Assembly: GCA_905160935.1 (NCBI GenBank)
Contig: CAJHZI010000449.1
Location: forward strand, 1,337,001 to 1,401,000
Origin: Enchytraeus crypticus
Lineage: Eukaryota > Annelida > Clitellata > Enchytraeida > Enchytraeidae
Reading direction: 5' to 3'
DNA: 64,000 bases
Shown: positions 1 to 10,626 of the stretch, in pieces
How the letters are laid out: every line of letters begins with the position of its first letter
Numbering within the stretch: position 1 is the stretch's first letter
Notes under the pieces: model-generated
Told to the model about the DNA's origin: nothing
What the model saw: only the letters and a program-made list of their open reading frames with translations
The model's database searches: none
Translations under genes and position numbers: made by a program

Positions 1-30
1 TAGTTAATTAATTAAATAATTAATTAATTA

Positions 31-86
31 ATTGATGGAGTGGTTGATTGATTGCTGACTGGTTGATTGTTTGCTGACTGACTGAC

Positions 87-140
<54 letters not shown>

Positions 141-198
141 ACTGATTGATTGATCGATCGATTGACTAATTGATTGATTGATTTATTGACTGATCGAC

Positions 199-245
<47 letters not shown>

Positions 246-247
246 CA
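31..247 (+). repeat. (TTGA)n array ending at an Rh acceptor
   Basis: TTGA tetramers with CTGA and TCGA variants run up to the AG at 247-248. Each TTGAT unit fits the animal branch-point consensus yUnAy; no pyrimidine tract is present. Confidence 0.95.
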
Positions 248-248
248 G

Positions 249-398
249 TATATCAGGACATTCAGGTGATGATGTTTGTTGGTTTTGGCTTTCTCTCGAC
301 CTATCTGTACCGCTACGGGCTGAGCAGCGTGTCCTATAACTTTCTGCTGGGAGCCATGTGTATCCAGTGGGCCACCCTCACTGACGGCTGGATCAGGG
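249..398 (+). CDS. RHBG/RHCG-like: Rh exon a (first in window)
   Basis: Encodes YQDIQVMMFVGFGFLSTYLY and on to QWATLTDGWIR, the early TM segments of Rh proteins. The acceptor follows a (TTGA)n array with no polypyrimidine tract. The donor G|GTCCCA is weak, but it is the only GT that keeps phase 1 into the next exon. Confidence 0.85.
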
Positions 399-3300
399 GT
401 CCCAGAGTCACCCATCCTGGTCTCTCTACTTTCTACGCTACTTCCTCTATTTCAATCATTTTATTGGATTTCAATCTTTTATTTATTGTGCTTTAGCTGA
501 AACTCTTTTGCTCAATTTTTTACGACACGTGGACCATTGAGGCTGCGTTAGACTATGAATTAAGTAAATAAAAAATTGCGTTCTTATATATCAATCAATA
601 AATTAATCAATCAATAAGAATTTAACATCCGGTTCCTCGCCATAAGGCAATATCAGGGACGTCAATATCGCTGGTTGGGGTTAAAAATACGCTATCCCGG
701 TAGATAATGGTAGGAAATAGGCTAACGATTCGAAACCAAAGAGAACTCCATACAATAAGATTGTGGTATGGAAACACACGTTTACTTTTACACGAATTTG
801 GCTTACTAATATTATAACTCGGTCCTTTATATTACAGCGTTAGCCTTTAAAATATTTGTATAATTATTTTTCAATTTATAATGTTTCACTTACGATTTAA
901 GTTTTATTCTATCGCTAGTCCATTTCAGTCTTTATAAATGCTGGCAAACCAGTTTCGCTCAATAAACTAACATCATCATTATATTGAGCATTTATTATAG
1001 TAAATCTATTTAGAGATTTCTCATTTCTATTATTGTCGGAGAAATTCCATCCATGCTTAAAATACAACTCAATGATATCCCACTCAGCTTTAGAAAAACC
1101 AGTTTCTCTGAAATATAGATATTTCATTTCCGCTGTAACCAGTCAGGCCATCCAACTTTCACCTCATCGGACCGGCACCATCTAGGATTTCACTTCTCTT
1201 ATAATATGGTTGCACTAATCTGTTTCTTGTAACGTGTGGTGTGATGAAGCTAAAGGACTCTTTTATTTTTTTTTACACTTTACTTTTTTATTCTTCTTTT
1301 GTACTATTATATTTTATTATTATTTTGAAAATTAGAACCGTGACCCCACTGTGTCACTCAAACTCATGGAAGTTGACTCATTGTTCAATGATTATTGTTT
1401 TCACTCTCAGCCATTAAAACAAAAAAATGATAAAGTTAAAAGTAAGGAACAAAGTACGAAATTAATGAAGAATTAAAAACTTTAATAAACCCTAGTTGCC
1501 ATGCCCGGTGTTAAAATCGCTTATATGCGTGAGGCTCTTCCAAACACTTAGGAAAACTTAAACGCAGAACTAGCTTAGTTTTAATTTAGCGTTAATATAT
1601 TTGCATATATATCGTTACTATGATAAAATTCTGTCTTATTGAAATTGTCTAAAAGGTAAATTATATCGGATTGATATTCTATAACAGGTGGTCTATTTTT
1701 CGATTTCGTTATTAGTTGTTAGTTGGAGCATTGATGTGAGATGTTGTTGTTGTTACAGTTTACTATCAGGGAAGTGACACAGGCACTACAGTAGAATTGC
1801 GGAGTCACAAGGGCCAGAATGAATACTACATCTACGTCGACATCAAAACGTTAGTTACCTCAAACACCAGCTGAACTAGCTTAATGTAATTCTAACAAAA
1901 TCTTTAATTACTCAGAAGTAGCTTTAAAAAGCATTGATAATATTACATTTTCGTCTAAATTATTTACGCACTTTGAGTGTGCATTGGATGTTCTTGTAAA
2001 GCTGGTAAAGCTAAGGTTAACGTCAGTTTCCTCACTCGGAAGTGACGTCACTAACGGTCGAGACCAGGATTTGAACCCTCACATACTGATCCGCGGTCGA
2101 GTATCTTACCGACTTCGCCAATGACTCCAGCCAATGTCAATACCAATGTAACGCATTGTAGACGAAATTTTAGATATTTTGAACATAAGTAGTATTGTTG
2201 ATGTATTTGCAGGATGGTGGACGCAGACTATGCTATTTGCTCGACCCTCGTTTCATTGGGAGCTGTGTTGGGCAAGATTAGTCTGTTCCAGATCGCCGTG
2301 ATGGGAATTTTCCAAATAGCGATATATCAAGCGAACTGCCTCATGATATACGACCTGCTGCATGTAAGCTATACTCTAAGTCATTTCTCTTGGAAGATGC
2401 ATGTCTTAAATTATTATTTATTATCTACTGAAGAAACTATTTTAAAACACACCACTTAGAAAAAGACAAATGAAACTTGAAAGTTAATCTAAAGATAAAC
2501 GTGTCTAAAGATAAAGAGCGTCTAGCGTAATAAATTACTGTTGTTGAGATGTTTTTACGACTTCTGAGATTGATTGTACCACTTTTGAGATGATTCTACC
2601 ACTTCTGAGATGATTTTACCACTTTTGAGATGGATTTTCATTCTCTGCAGGTATTAGTTTTTAAAATTTTAACGATGAATGAGTGTGCAAAACATTAATT
2701 TTTAACAGTTCACTTTTTAAAAGCCAGTATAAACTTGGTCACTTAATTATTCGCTTATTCATTCATCCCATTCATCCATAGATTCATTCAACAATTCATT
2801 CACTTAGCCTTTCATTCATTAATTCAGCCATTCATCAAATTATTAGGCACTCGTAAATTACGGCATTAAAAGGCTGGCACTCAGAGTTTACAAGTATTTT
2901 ATTGCTATAAATCTTATTAGCAGTTCTTGTCGACAAAATGAAGAAAGTGTTGTTGTTTTCGCACGAAACGATCAATCGCCTCTTACGGGTTAATTACTGT
3001 CACAGCTGACGCCGCCTGTCGCCTATCGATTTATACTCTTATTCATCGTCATGAAAATGTTATCTCAGCAGAATGATAGCAAAAACAAATGTTTTTAATA
3101 CGTGCATATATTCTGCATTAGTTTGCATGCGTACGGGCTTTCATTTTATTGCCCTCCTACATGTTGTACGATGTAACACTCAAATTTAAATGATCGTGGC
3201 CCCAATCCATCAATCAAGAACAATTAACAGTCAATATAGTAATCAATCAATACGTTTTAAATTAATTCGGCAATCAATAGGCAAACCAATCAGTCAATGA

Positions 3301-6300
3301 ATCAAACAATTACTAATCAATTAATCAATCATTTAATGAATCAAAAGTTATTAATCAATTAATCCATCAATCATTTAGTAAATTAATAGATTGCTACTAA
3401 CGGAATTACTTATGCGTCTGGAGCCAGTGGAGATGTCAGTCAAATGTTAAACAGCGAATCAGTATATGTGGGTTCAAATCCTGGGTACGCCCGTCACTTA
3501 TACCGCTTTCGAAGAAAGAAAACTGACTTTAATATCGACTTTACGGCTTCAATACAAATAGAGCAGGAGATCATAATGTCAGCTCAGCAACACATGCGCA
3601 GCGTTAGATGTAAAGACTGTATAAATAGTAGAGAGCTGGTAAAGCTAATGTTAACGTCAGTTTTCTCATTCGAAAGCGATGTCAGTGACGGATGAGCCTA
3701 GGATTTTAACCCCGCACATACTGATCCGCGGTCGAATAACTTACCGACATCGCCACTGGCTCCAGCCAGTACTCAGTCAATAGCGCTTGATATCATCGTA
3801 GACATGTCATGATTACTGACAGGCTAATGACCCAGGTCACTCCATGACTGTGCATGTGTTTGGAGCTTACTTTGGATTGGTCGTCGCCGCCATCTTGAAT
3901 CACAAAGAGACAGAAGAGGAGGATAGGAGGAAGGGTGGCTCAGTGTACCACTCTGATATCATTGCTATGATCGGTGGGCCATTCATTTATTCATTCATTC
4001 ATTCGTTAATTCATTCATTAATTCATTCGTTAATTCATTCATTCATTCGTTCATTCATTCAAGCTTTTACTCACTCACTCATTCATTCATTCATTCACTC
4101 ACTCACTCACTCGTTCACATTTTTATACTCGTTTGATTGCACCAGGCACACTGTTTCTCTACACTCTCTATCCTAGCTTTCACTTGTTTCTACATGTACA
4201 CGTATGATTGTTCCATACACTCTTTTTCTCTACACTCTCTATCCTAGCTTGTTTCTCTACACTCTCTATCTTAGCTTACACTTGTTTCTCTACACTCTCT
4301 ATCCTAGCTCTCACTTGTTTCTACATGTACACGTATGATTGCTCCATACACTCTGTTTCTCTACACTCTCTATCCTAGATTTCACGTGTTTCTACATGTA
4401 CACGTGTGATTTCACCAGGCACTCTGTTTCTCTACACTCTTTATCCTAGCTTTCACTTGTTTCTACATGTACACGTATGCTTGCACCAGACACTCTGTTT
4501 CTCTACCCTCTCTATCCTAGCTCTGACTTGTTTCTCTACACTCTCTATCCTAGCTTTCAATTGTTTCTCTACACTCTCTCTCCTAGCTTTCACTTGTTTC
4601 TCTACACTCTCTATCCTAGCTTACACTTATTTCTCTACACTCTCTATCCTAGCTTTCACTTGTTTCTCTACACTCTCTCTCCTAGCTTTCACTTGTTTCT
4701 CTACACTCTCTATCCTAGCTTACACTTGTTTCTCTACACTCTCTATCCTAGCTTTCACTTGCTTCTCTACACTCTCTCTCCTAGCTTTCACTTGTTTCTC
4801 TACACTCTCTATCCTAGCTTACACTTGTCTCTCTACACTCTCTCTCCTAGCTTACACTTGTCTCTCTACACTCTCTCTCCTAGTTCTCACTTGTTTCTAC
4901 ATGTACACATATGATTGCTCCAGGCACTCGGTTCCTCTATACTCTCTCTATCCTAGCTTTTACTTGTTTCTACCAGTTAGCTTTAATAATAATAATAATT
5001 ATTATTATTATTATTCTTATTTATTATTATTATTGTTACTGCATCAGGCACTCTATTTCTATGGACTCTCTACCCTAGCTTCAACGCGGCCTATGCGGTG
5101 GAGGAGGGAAGGATCAGAGCTATCATCAACACTTACTACGCTCTCACCGCCTCCGTCATGACCGCCTTCGCTGTGTCAGCCATGTGCAATAAGGATAAAT
5201 TCAGCATGGTAAGCAATCAATCAATTAAATTAACCATCAGAAACTTAGAAAGATATAACTCCGCACTTTGCTTAAATAAACATTTAGTCCTCTAAATCAG
5301 TTGATGTATTTATCTATTTGTAAAATGAAAATTGATGTAACTGATGTATTTGTGAATAGATTACACTGATTACGCTGACTGCATTAATGCTTGAACGATT
5401 GAATTTCTGAGAGACTGAATGAATGAATGAATAAACGAATAAATGAATGAATAAATTAATTAATGAAAGACTGAATGTATGAATTAATTAATTAAATAAT
5501 TAATTAATTAATAGTTGAACGATTTTATTTTGGGAGGGATTGGATGATCGAATGATAGATTTCCTGACTAACTGACAAACAGATCAATTGTTTGATTCAT
5601 TCGTTAACTGAATGATTGATTGATTTGGTTGATTGATTGGTGGGTGAATTGATTGATTGATGCAGATACAAGTGCAGAACGCGACTATTGCTGGAGGTAT
5701 AGCTGTGGGCACTATCGCTGAGATGATAATAGAACCCTGGGGCGCCCTACTCGTCGGGTTCTGTGCGGGCATCGTATCGGCTCTGGGACTTCAGTACTTC
5801 ACTGTACGTATCTCTCACTTACTACTCCAGTGTGTGAAATTAGTCTAACCTTTGTCCAAACAAATGCAGAAGATCATTTGAATTTTGATGTTTCTAATTA
5901 TTTCTTGTTACTAGATATCTAGATGTTATTAGATATCGAACTGCTATTAGATATCGAACTGCTATTATATCTCTAGATCTTGTTATATTGATAATTGTCT
6001 TATATTGCATTCATTGATCATATCGCAAGATATTCTCAGTCTTGTGCTTCGGGTTTCATAACTAAACTCTGACGATACTCTTTAGCTATTGCTATAGCAT
6101 TTTAAACTAAACAGATTTTCTAGAAATGTCTCCAGTCTCGATTAAATGTAATGTTTTTACGTTTTACTTTGTAATCAATCAAGGAATTTACGTACAGGCA
6201 GCCTATACTAGTGTAGTCAGCTAGAGAAGCCCTTATGTCATGTTTGAACAGAGAAGCGGGCGTGAATTGCCGGCATTACATTGTTGTACGAGTACATTAA

Positions 6301-8386
6301 TGAATGTCCTTATAGCGCATTGGTAAATTCGTGATGTTTTAAACAACAGATCCTGAGGTGAATTGAACTCTCGTGGGTTCGAATCCCAGCCGCACTGATC
6401 TGAGAGTAAAATCTCGGACATTCACTGGACTGGTTATTCGGAAAATGGTCTAAATTGCCTAACGGTTTAAACATGTGGTATTAAAAGTGATAGATATCAA
6501 CATAGTTGATGCAACGCGTGTTTACAGCCGTGTCTGAACAAGAGGACCGGTCTTCACGACACTCGAGGAATCAACAACGTTCATGGGATCCCAGGTCTCA
6601 TCTCAGCGTTTGGAAGCATCCTGGCGGCAGGTGTCGCAACCAAGTACAAGTATGGAGACGGGTTAGTGAACGAAGTGTTTATAAATACAACACTATGCAG
6701 TACAATAGAATAGATTACTATACAGTACAGTGCAATACAATTCAACACTATACAGTACAATGCAATAAAATGCAACGCAGTACTCTACAAAAATTATATT
6801 TATTATTAAAACGCCAATGTTAACGTCAGCTTCCTCATTCGAAAGCGATGTCAGTGACGGGTGAGCCTAGAATTTGAACCCACCATATACTGATCCGCGG
6901 TCGAATAACTTACCGACATCGCCACTGGCTCCAGACACTATATAGTATTTATATACTATATATAACAATGCCATAAATATAATGAAATACGTTTAAATAT
7001 ATAATAAATTACGTCGTAATGTACTGTGCTGTAATGTAATGCATTGAAGTGCATTGCATTACAGGGTAATGTAATTATATGCTCTGTAATTACGCTTCAC
7101 TTGATGACGTCCCTGACATCAGCCTCGTACGAGGAACAGGACGTTAAATCTTGATTGCATTGTGTTATAGATTGAGGAAGATATTTTGGGACAACAGAAC
7201 TTTGGGTCAACAGGCCGGCTACCAGGCGGCAGCACTCGCGGTAACGATAGGCACTGCATTGCTGGGGGGCATACTAACAGGTTAGTGTCTAGTAAATCAA
7301 TCAATCAATCAATCAATATATCAATCAATCAAGCTATCAGTCAGTCAATCAAGCAAGCTAGCTAGCAATCAGTCCATCAATCATCAGTCAATCAATCAAT
7401 TAATCAAACAAGCAATCTATCTATCTATCAATCAATCAATCAAGCAAGCAATCAATCAATCAATTATATCAATCAATTTATCGATCAATTTATCAGTCAA
7501 TAAATCAGTCATTATATAAGCAATCCAGTAATATATATTTTCTTAAATCTCTATAGCACTCATTTAATCGATCTATTTATAATTCTACCCATCGATCAGT
7601 CAATCAACCAATTAATCAATCAACTTCATTAATGGATTTATCGATCAATCAATCAACTGCATTAATGGATCTATCGATAAATCTTAGCTGAGGCCAGTGA
7701 CAATATCGGTACGATATTCGACCGTGGATCAGTATGTGCTGTGATCAAATCCTGGACTCGCAAGTCGTCACTGACATCGCTTTGGAGTGAAGAAACTGAC
7801 GTTAACCTTAGCTTTACCAGCTCTATCAATTTGATCGATGCACCAGGCACCCTCTTTATTTATCAATCAATCAATCAATATTTAAGAAAAAATATCAAGT
7901 AATATATATTTCCATAAATCTATATACCTCTCATTTAATCGATCTATCTATTTATAATTCTACCCATCGATCAATCAACCAATCAATCAATAAATCAATC
8001 AGCTGCATTGATAGATTTATTGATCAATTGATCGATGCACCAGGCACCCTCTGTATTTATCAATCAATCAATCAATCAACCGCACTGATGAATATATCGA
8101 TCAATTGATCGATGCACCAGGCACCCTCTTTATTTATCAATCAACCAATCAATCAATCAACGGCACTGATGAATATATCAATTGATTGATTGATTGAACA
8201 GGCACAGTGCTGAAGCTGCCGTGCTGTGACCAGCCTCGATACGACGATATCTTGGACGACGAGCCACGATGGGTGTCCGTGGTGGACCTGCCTGGTAACG
8301 AGCTCAAGTCCAGGGACGACTTCGCTCTCACCTCCAAGCAAAGGGGTGTAGCTGTCACTGAGTTCACCGCCGCTAAAGATCAGTAG
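249..8386 (+). CDS. RHBG/RHCG-like: Rh-family ammonium/CO2 channel (Rh glycoprotein), 3' part of gene, nine exons
   Basis: The Rh branch of the Amt/Mep/Rh superfamily conducts NH3/NH4+ (and perhaps CO2) across the plasma membrane through a trimer of 12-TM subunits. Exons joined by phase-consistent GT-AG introns: 249-398, 1759-1849, 2213-2363, 3823-3973, 5048-5208, 5666-5803, 6528-6661, 7171-7280, 8202-8386. Hallmarks seen: MMFVGFGFL, LVSLGAVLGK, HVFGAYFGL with the first twin histidine, GSVYHSD, NTYYALTAS, AGGIAVGTIAEM, NNVHGIPG with the second twin histidine. The C-tail is hydrophilic and ends at TAG. Exons for the N-terminal TM helices lie left of the window. A stretch of about 30 residues in exon 2 looks long and tyrosine-rich compared with vertebrate Rh proteins. 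Subtype (A, B, C or primitive Rh) cannot be settled here. Confidence 0.95.
610..672 (-). mobile_element. Repeat family B, short copy
   Basis: TTTAACATCCGGTTCCTCGC...CAGGGACGTC on plus. Family B in sense reads GACGTCCCTGACATCATCCT, TGTATGAGGAAACGGACGTTAAA plus an ATT- or TTGA-rich tail. Confidence 0.75.
1759..1849 (+). CDS. RHBG/RHCG-like: Rh exon b (extracellular loop)
   Basis: Acceptor TTACAG, donor AC|GTTAGT. Encodes a polar, Tyr-rich loop (YYQGSDTGTT...YYIYVDIKT) between two TM helices. It joins in phase to a MVDADYAICS helix start corresponding to the vertebrate INADF region. The loop is not strongly conserved, so support is mainly from phase and position. Confidence 0.8.
2001..2133 (-). 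mobile_element. tRNA-derived SINE, family A
   Basis: Minus-strand copy. Family A (about 130 bp) reads GGAGCCAGTGGCGAAGTCGG, then CCGCGGATCAGTATGTGC, a B-box GGTTCAAATCC, CGTCACTGACATCGCTTTCG, AGTGAGGAAACTGACGTTAA and CTTTACCAGC. Confidence 0.9.
2213..2363 (+). CDS. RHBG/RHCG-like: Rh exon c
   Basis: Acceptor TTTGCAG, donor CAT|GTAAGC. Encodes MVDADYAICSTLVSLGAVLG and a following membrane helix ending YDLLH. SFGAVLGK-type sequence is a strong Rh-family signature. Confidence 0.95.
2545..2642 (+). repeat. ~25-bp tandem repeat
   Basis: Four units of roughly GATTTTACCACTTTTGAGAT in Rh intron c-d, about 180 bases after the donor. Confidence 0.8.
3417..3530 (+). mobile_element. SINE family A, diverged
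   Basis: GGAGCCAGTGGAGATGTCAG, GGTTCAAATCCTGGGTACGC and CGTCACTTATACCGCTTTCG retained. Confidence 0.8.
3635..3770 (-). mobile_element. SINE family A
   Basis: Full-length minus copy from AGCTGGTAAAGCTAATG to GGCTCCAGCCAGT, just before Rh exon d. Confidence 0.92.
3823..3973 (+). CDS. RHBG/RHCG-like: Rh exon d (first twin-His region)
   Basis: Acceptor CTGACAG. Encodes ANDPGHSMTVHVFGAYFGLV, including the conserved Asp and the pore histidine in HVFGAYFGL, then an acidic cytoplasmic loop and KGGSVYHSDIIAMIG. Donor G|GTGGGC, phase 1. Confidence 0.95.
3980..4117 (+). repeat. (TTCA)n array after Rh donor
   Basis: ATTC tetramers with TTAA, TCGT and TCAC variants start about 5 bases after the donor of exon d. 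Confidence 0.9.
4136..4975 (+). repeat. Tandem array derived from acceptor + start of Rh exon e
   Basis: About twenty units of 27-70 bases built on TTTCTCTACACTCTCTATCC and TAGCTTTCACTTG. Six longer units keep a ccAG|GCACTCTGTTTCTC-type head. Read in the exon frame these give GTLFLYTLYPSFH, against GTLFLWTLYPSFN in the real exon at 5048. Some units carry an ACATGTACACGTATGATTG extension. Confidence 0.93.
5048..5208 (+). CDS. RHBG/RHCG-like: Rh exon e
   Basis: Acceptor GCATCAG. Begins (G)TLFLWTLYPSFNAAYAVE and ends NKDKFSM|GTAAGC. The first 13 codons are echoed about twenty times in the preceding intron (see array at 4136-4975). Confidence 0.95.
5400..5660 (+). repeat. (TGAA)n/(TTGA)n array before Rh exon f
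   Basis: Degenerate TGAA then TTGA tetramers up to the acceptor at 5664-5665. The same intron begins GTAAGCAATCAATCAATTAA, so its ends are complementary. Confidence 0.85.
5666..5803 (+). CDS. RHBG/RHCG-like: Rh exon f
   Basis: 46 codons, phase 0 on both sides. Encodes IQVQNATIAGGIAVGTIAEM and GALLVGFCAGIVSALG, matching the HIQNAALAGG helix pair of Rh proteins. The acceptor follows TTGATTGATTGATGCAG without a pyrimidine tract; donor ACT|GTACGT. Confidence 0.95.
6290..6481 (+). mobile_element. tRNA-derived SINE, family C
   Basis: A-box-like TTATAGCGCATTGGTAAA, B-box GGGTTCGAATCCCAGCCGC, then CTGATCTGAGAGTAAAATCT and CGGACATTCACTGGACTGG. A different family from A; ends about 45 bases before Rh exon g. 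Confidence 0.85.
6528..6661 (+). CDS. RHBG/RHCG-like: Rh exon g (second twin-His region)
   Basis: Acceptor TTTACAG, donor GACGG|GTTAGT (phase 2). Encodes DTRGINNVHGIPGLISAFGS, holding the second pore histidine in VHGIPG, then a helix ending KYKYGDG. Confidence 0.95.
6680..6790 (+). repeat. TACAGTACAATGCAATA-type repeat after Rh donor g
   Basis: Short imperfect units of tACAgTACAATgcAaTA begin about 18 bases after the donor at 6662. Confidence 0.75.
6813..6934 (-). mobile_element. SINE family A
   Basis: Near full-length minus copy in Rh intron g-h. Confidence 0.9.
7103..7160 (+). mobile_element. Repeat family B
   Basis: GACGTCCCTGACATCAGCCT, CAGGACGTTAAATCTTGATT; just before Rh exon h. Confidence 0.75.
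7171..7280 (+). CDS. RHBG/RHCG-like: Rh exon h
   Basis: Acceptor TGTTATAG, donor ACAG|GTTAGT (phase 1). Encodes LGQQAGYQAAALAVTIGTAL and LGGILTG, the final TM helix of Rh proteins, preceded by the Gln-rich QAxxQ motif typical of this position. Confidence 0.93.
7292..7680 (+). repeat. (TCAA)n array after Rh donor h
   Basis: TCAA tetramers begin about 12 bases after the donor at 7281. They are interrupted around 7520-7600 and resume as TCAATCAACTTCATTAATGG-like units. Confidence 0.9.
7690..7830 (+). mobile_element. SINE family A
   Basis: Plus copy with altered B-box (GTGATCAAATCC) between repeat blocks of Rh intron h. Confidence 0.88.
7838..8165 (+). repeat. Duplicated acceptor-like blocks before Rh terminal exon
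   Basis: Three copies of GATCGATGCACCAGGCACCC followed by TCTnTATTTATCAATC. The block GCACTGATGAATATATC at about 8083 recurs at about 8163 just before the true acceptor. Each copy carries cAG|GCAC like the real exon. Confidence 0.8.
8202..8386 (+). CDS. RHBG/RHCG-like: Rh terminal exon (cytoplasmic C-tail)
   Basis: Acceptor ATTGAACAG after (TTGA)n. Encodes TVLKLPCCDQPRYDDILDDE, a hydrophilic tail, then VTEFTAAKDQ and TAG at 8384-8386. The KLP motif after the last TM helix matches the LLKLPFLD start of vertebrate Rh tails. Confidence 0.93.
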
Positions 8387-8476
8387 CTGTCGCCGCGTAG
8401 TCTCTACTGGGCTTAGAAGAGCCGAGAGTCTGAGGTTAACGTTAAGTATGTCAGGAGAGTTACTAGACAGTGTGTT

Positions 8477-8482
8477 AATAAA
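8477..8482 (+). terminator. Candidate poly(A) signal for Rh gene
   Basis: AATAAA 91 bases after the stop codon, followed by an A-rich stretch. Position fits a short 3' UTR. A second AATAAA lies at 9964. Confidence 0.4.
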
Positions 8483-9660
8483 GAAATTAAAAAAGAAAAA
8501 GAAATTGTTACTAGACAGTGTGTTTACAATGCGTATCGCTGAGTCTATTGCTAGCGTCGTGAACTGGGTCGTTTAGTTGATGGCCCCGATTGAAAGCTCA
8601 GTGACGTTGAGCTTTGGGATTAAACCGATATCAGGTAAAGTGCAAAATGTTTGCAAGTATTGACCAAGATGAAAGTGTCTTTTGTTTTTATTGCAAGGAG
8701 ATGTAAATTAGTGCCCGATATTGCCATTGGTTGGATGGCTGAAACAAGATTGCGTTTTTGTTGTGCTTTAGCATAAAGCTCTGTTAAGTTTTATGCTAAA
8801 TCACATTTTTCTTCGGGTCCTTTAATAATAGTAGTGGCATACTTCTTCAGGGATAATCTCCAAATTCTCTTCAGGGATTCCTTTAACAATATTAATAACA
8901 TCTTAAGTCAAATTTATCTTTAAAGATTCCTTGAATAATAATAGTAGCATTCATTTTCAGGGATTCCTTTAACTGTAATTATAAATTGTGCACCACTTGT
9001 TTATCCGCTATTCACCAGATGTCGTTACCTGATAAATCTGACATCCTGATTATATTGCACTGTAGCTAACGAAATGCTAATGATTTAACTTCTGAATTGC
9101 GTTTATTGAATGCTAGCAAATTAATCAGTGAATTGAATTAATAGCATGCTAACGAATTAGCTACTGAATTGAGTTTACAGAAAGCTAAATGAAAAGATTG
9201 TAGGCTGATTTAACGCTCTAACATTGGAAACTGTAACACTGTTAATGTAACATAACGTTCTTTCTGTTCGGCTACTTTACATTCCTATTCTCTAATCGTT
9301 CTATGAAGATTCTCTGATTTGAGAACAATCGTTGTAGCAATTGCTTGAATCGTTTTGCTTTATTTTTGTCGAATGCTATCATATTGTGTACGCTTGAAGG
9401 TTCCACTCCGTTGCATTGCATGAATAATTAAATGATATGCGTAAAGATTTAACGTTTATTTCATAATACAAGGATGATGATTAAAGTCATTGCGACATTT
9501 TGAGAGAATAATTTGCTTCAGCACTGTATAGTTATAACTAAATTTTAAACCCGTTTTTATTGTTTCGATCAATGAGGATGTTAAATCTTTTGAGCTTGGA
9601 ACATCTAGGCTACACTGCCTCGTATTACATATGGGTAAATTGGCCTATTCTGATGTATGG

Positions 9661-9780
9661 TAAATTAAATGTTAGGATGTCATGTACGTAACGTCAAGTT
9701 CAGAAGCACAATGCTTCTCTTCAAGACAACTTTACACGCTCAAGCTATTCTCTAAAAGATTGAGTAATAATTTCAGTAAA
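9661..9780 (+). repeat. Interspersed repeat family E
   Basis: AACGTCAAGTTCAGAAGCAC, AATGCTTCTCTTCAAGACAA; shared with 17246-17360 and 39091-39205. Confidence 0.8.
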
Positions 9781-10416
9781 GAGCCATACGTGTATAATAA
9801 TTCTAGCAGCTACATATTTAATTTTAATTTTAATCTCCATTTTGTGGTGTTTAATAATCTATGCGATGCAACGAGTGATTAACAAGAACTGGATGTAATG
9901 TTGTTACGCTATAACTTGTGCTCTTGCCTTATCCATCGCAATGTGTCGTTTTGTATACTTTGTAATAAATCGTGTTTTATGAGTCTACTTCAAGTCGTTG
10001 GTTATTGTAGAATATATGACAGCTAAGAATCGTTCTTAAAGAATTCCAAATCAGCAAATCTTTCCTACACGACTACCTTTTTATTTCCGCTGATTTGTTG
10101 ATTTCATCCCAGTGGTTAATGATATCAATACTACTAATGTAAATATACTTTGTCCCAGCTGGTAACGTGTTTAGATAAATCGTAAAGGAAATTATTCTCG
10201 GTTCAAATCTGGTGGGAGAATTATCAACCGCAGTCAATGAAACACTTAAACGAAGAATGACTCATTATAATTTCCTACAATATAATATTAATATTTACAA
10301 CAGCACAAACAAAACACGAGTTTTACGCAAGTTTAGTCATCTCTAAACGACATTCTGACTGAGTATAGTGCATAAAGTACTCGTTATCATCATGAACGTT
10401 TAATTAGAAGAGTGTA

Positions 10417-10626
10417 CTAAAGGATGGTGAGGTACTGATGACAGTGTATGGTGGTAGAGAAGTATTTAAGATTTAGTAGATCTAGGAGATCACTGGACAT
10501 CAGACTCAGTAGTGATTCGTTGACGAGATGAAGCACTGCCTTGTCTCTACCGAAAAATCTGTAATACATCGCCTCCGTGCCTGGTATAACTGTTCTAGGG
10601 CATGTAGACGTGAATTGGTCATAGCT
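10417..10626 (-). CDS. Solute-binding protein exon 6 (C-terminus)
   Basis: Acceptor GTGTTACAG. Encodes AMYYRFFGRDKAVLHLVNES and LLDLLNLKYF, matching the ygia..k.d..l...vN.al..l block that ends family 3 domains. Two Cys (in TSTCP and IHCHQ) could form a C-terminal disulfide. Stop TAG at 10417-10419. Confidence 0.8.
   Translation of the reverse strand, partial: SYDQFTSTCPRTVIPGTEAMYYRFFGRDKAVLHLVNESLLSLMSSDLLDLLNLKYFSTTIHCHQYLTIL

Larger units (their letters stand above)
8387..9970 (+). other. Rh 3' UTR candidate and spacer
   Basis: No coding frame is supported. Candidate poly(A) signals AATAAA occur at 8477-8482 (close to the stop) and 9964-9969. A 17-base sequence around TACTAGACAGTGTG is repeated at about 8458 and 8510. 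Which signal is used cannot be told from sequence. Confidence 0.45.

Noticed and set aside
915-1127. 70-codon minus-strand frame in the Rh intron
   Set aside because: No domain, no splice signals, ordinary length for random AT-rich sequence.
4406-5161. 251-codon open frame rich in FSTLSILA
   Set aside because: It reads through the CT-rich exon-derived repeat array; the only real coding part is exon e in another phase from 5048.
6296-6420. tRNA gene candidate (good B-box GGTTCGAATCC)
   Set aside because: No cloverleaf acceptor-stem closure, and the same sequence with a shared non-tRNA tail recurs at 20229 and 23850, so it is a SINE.
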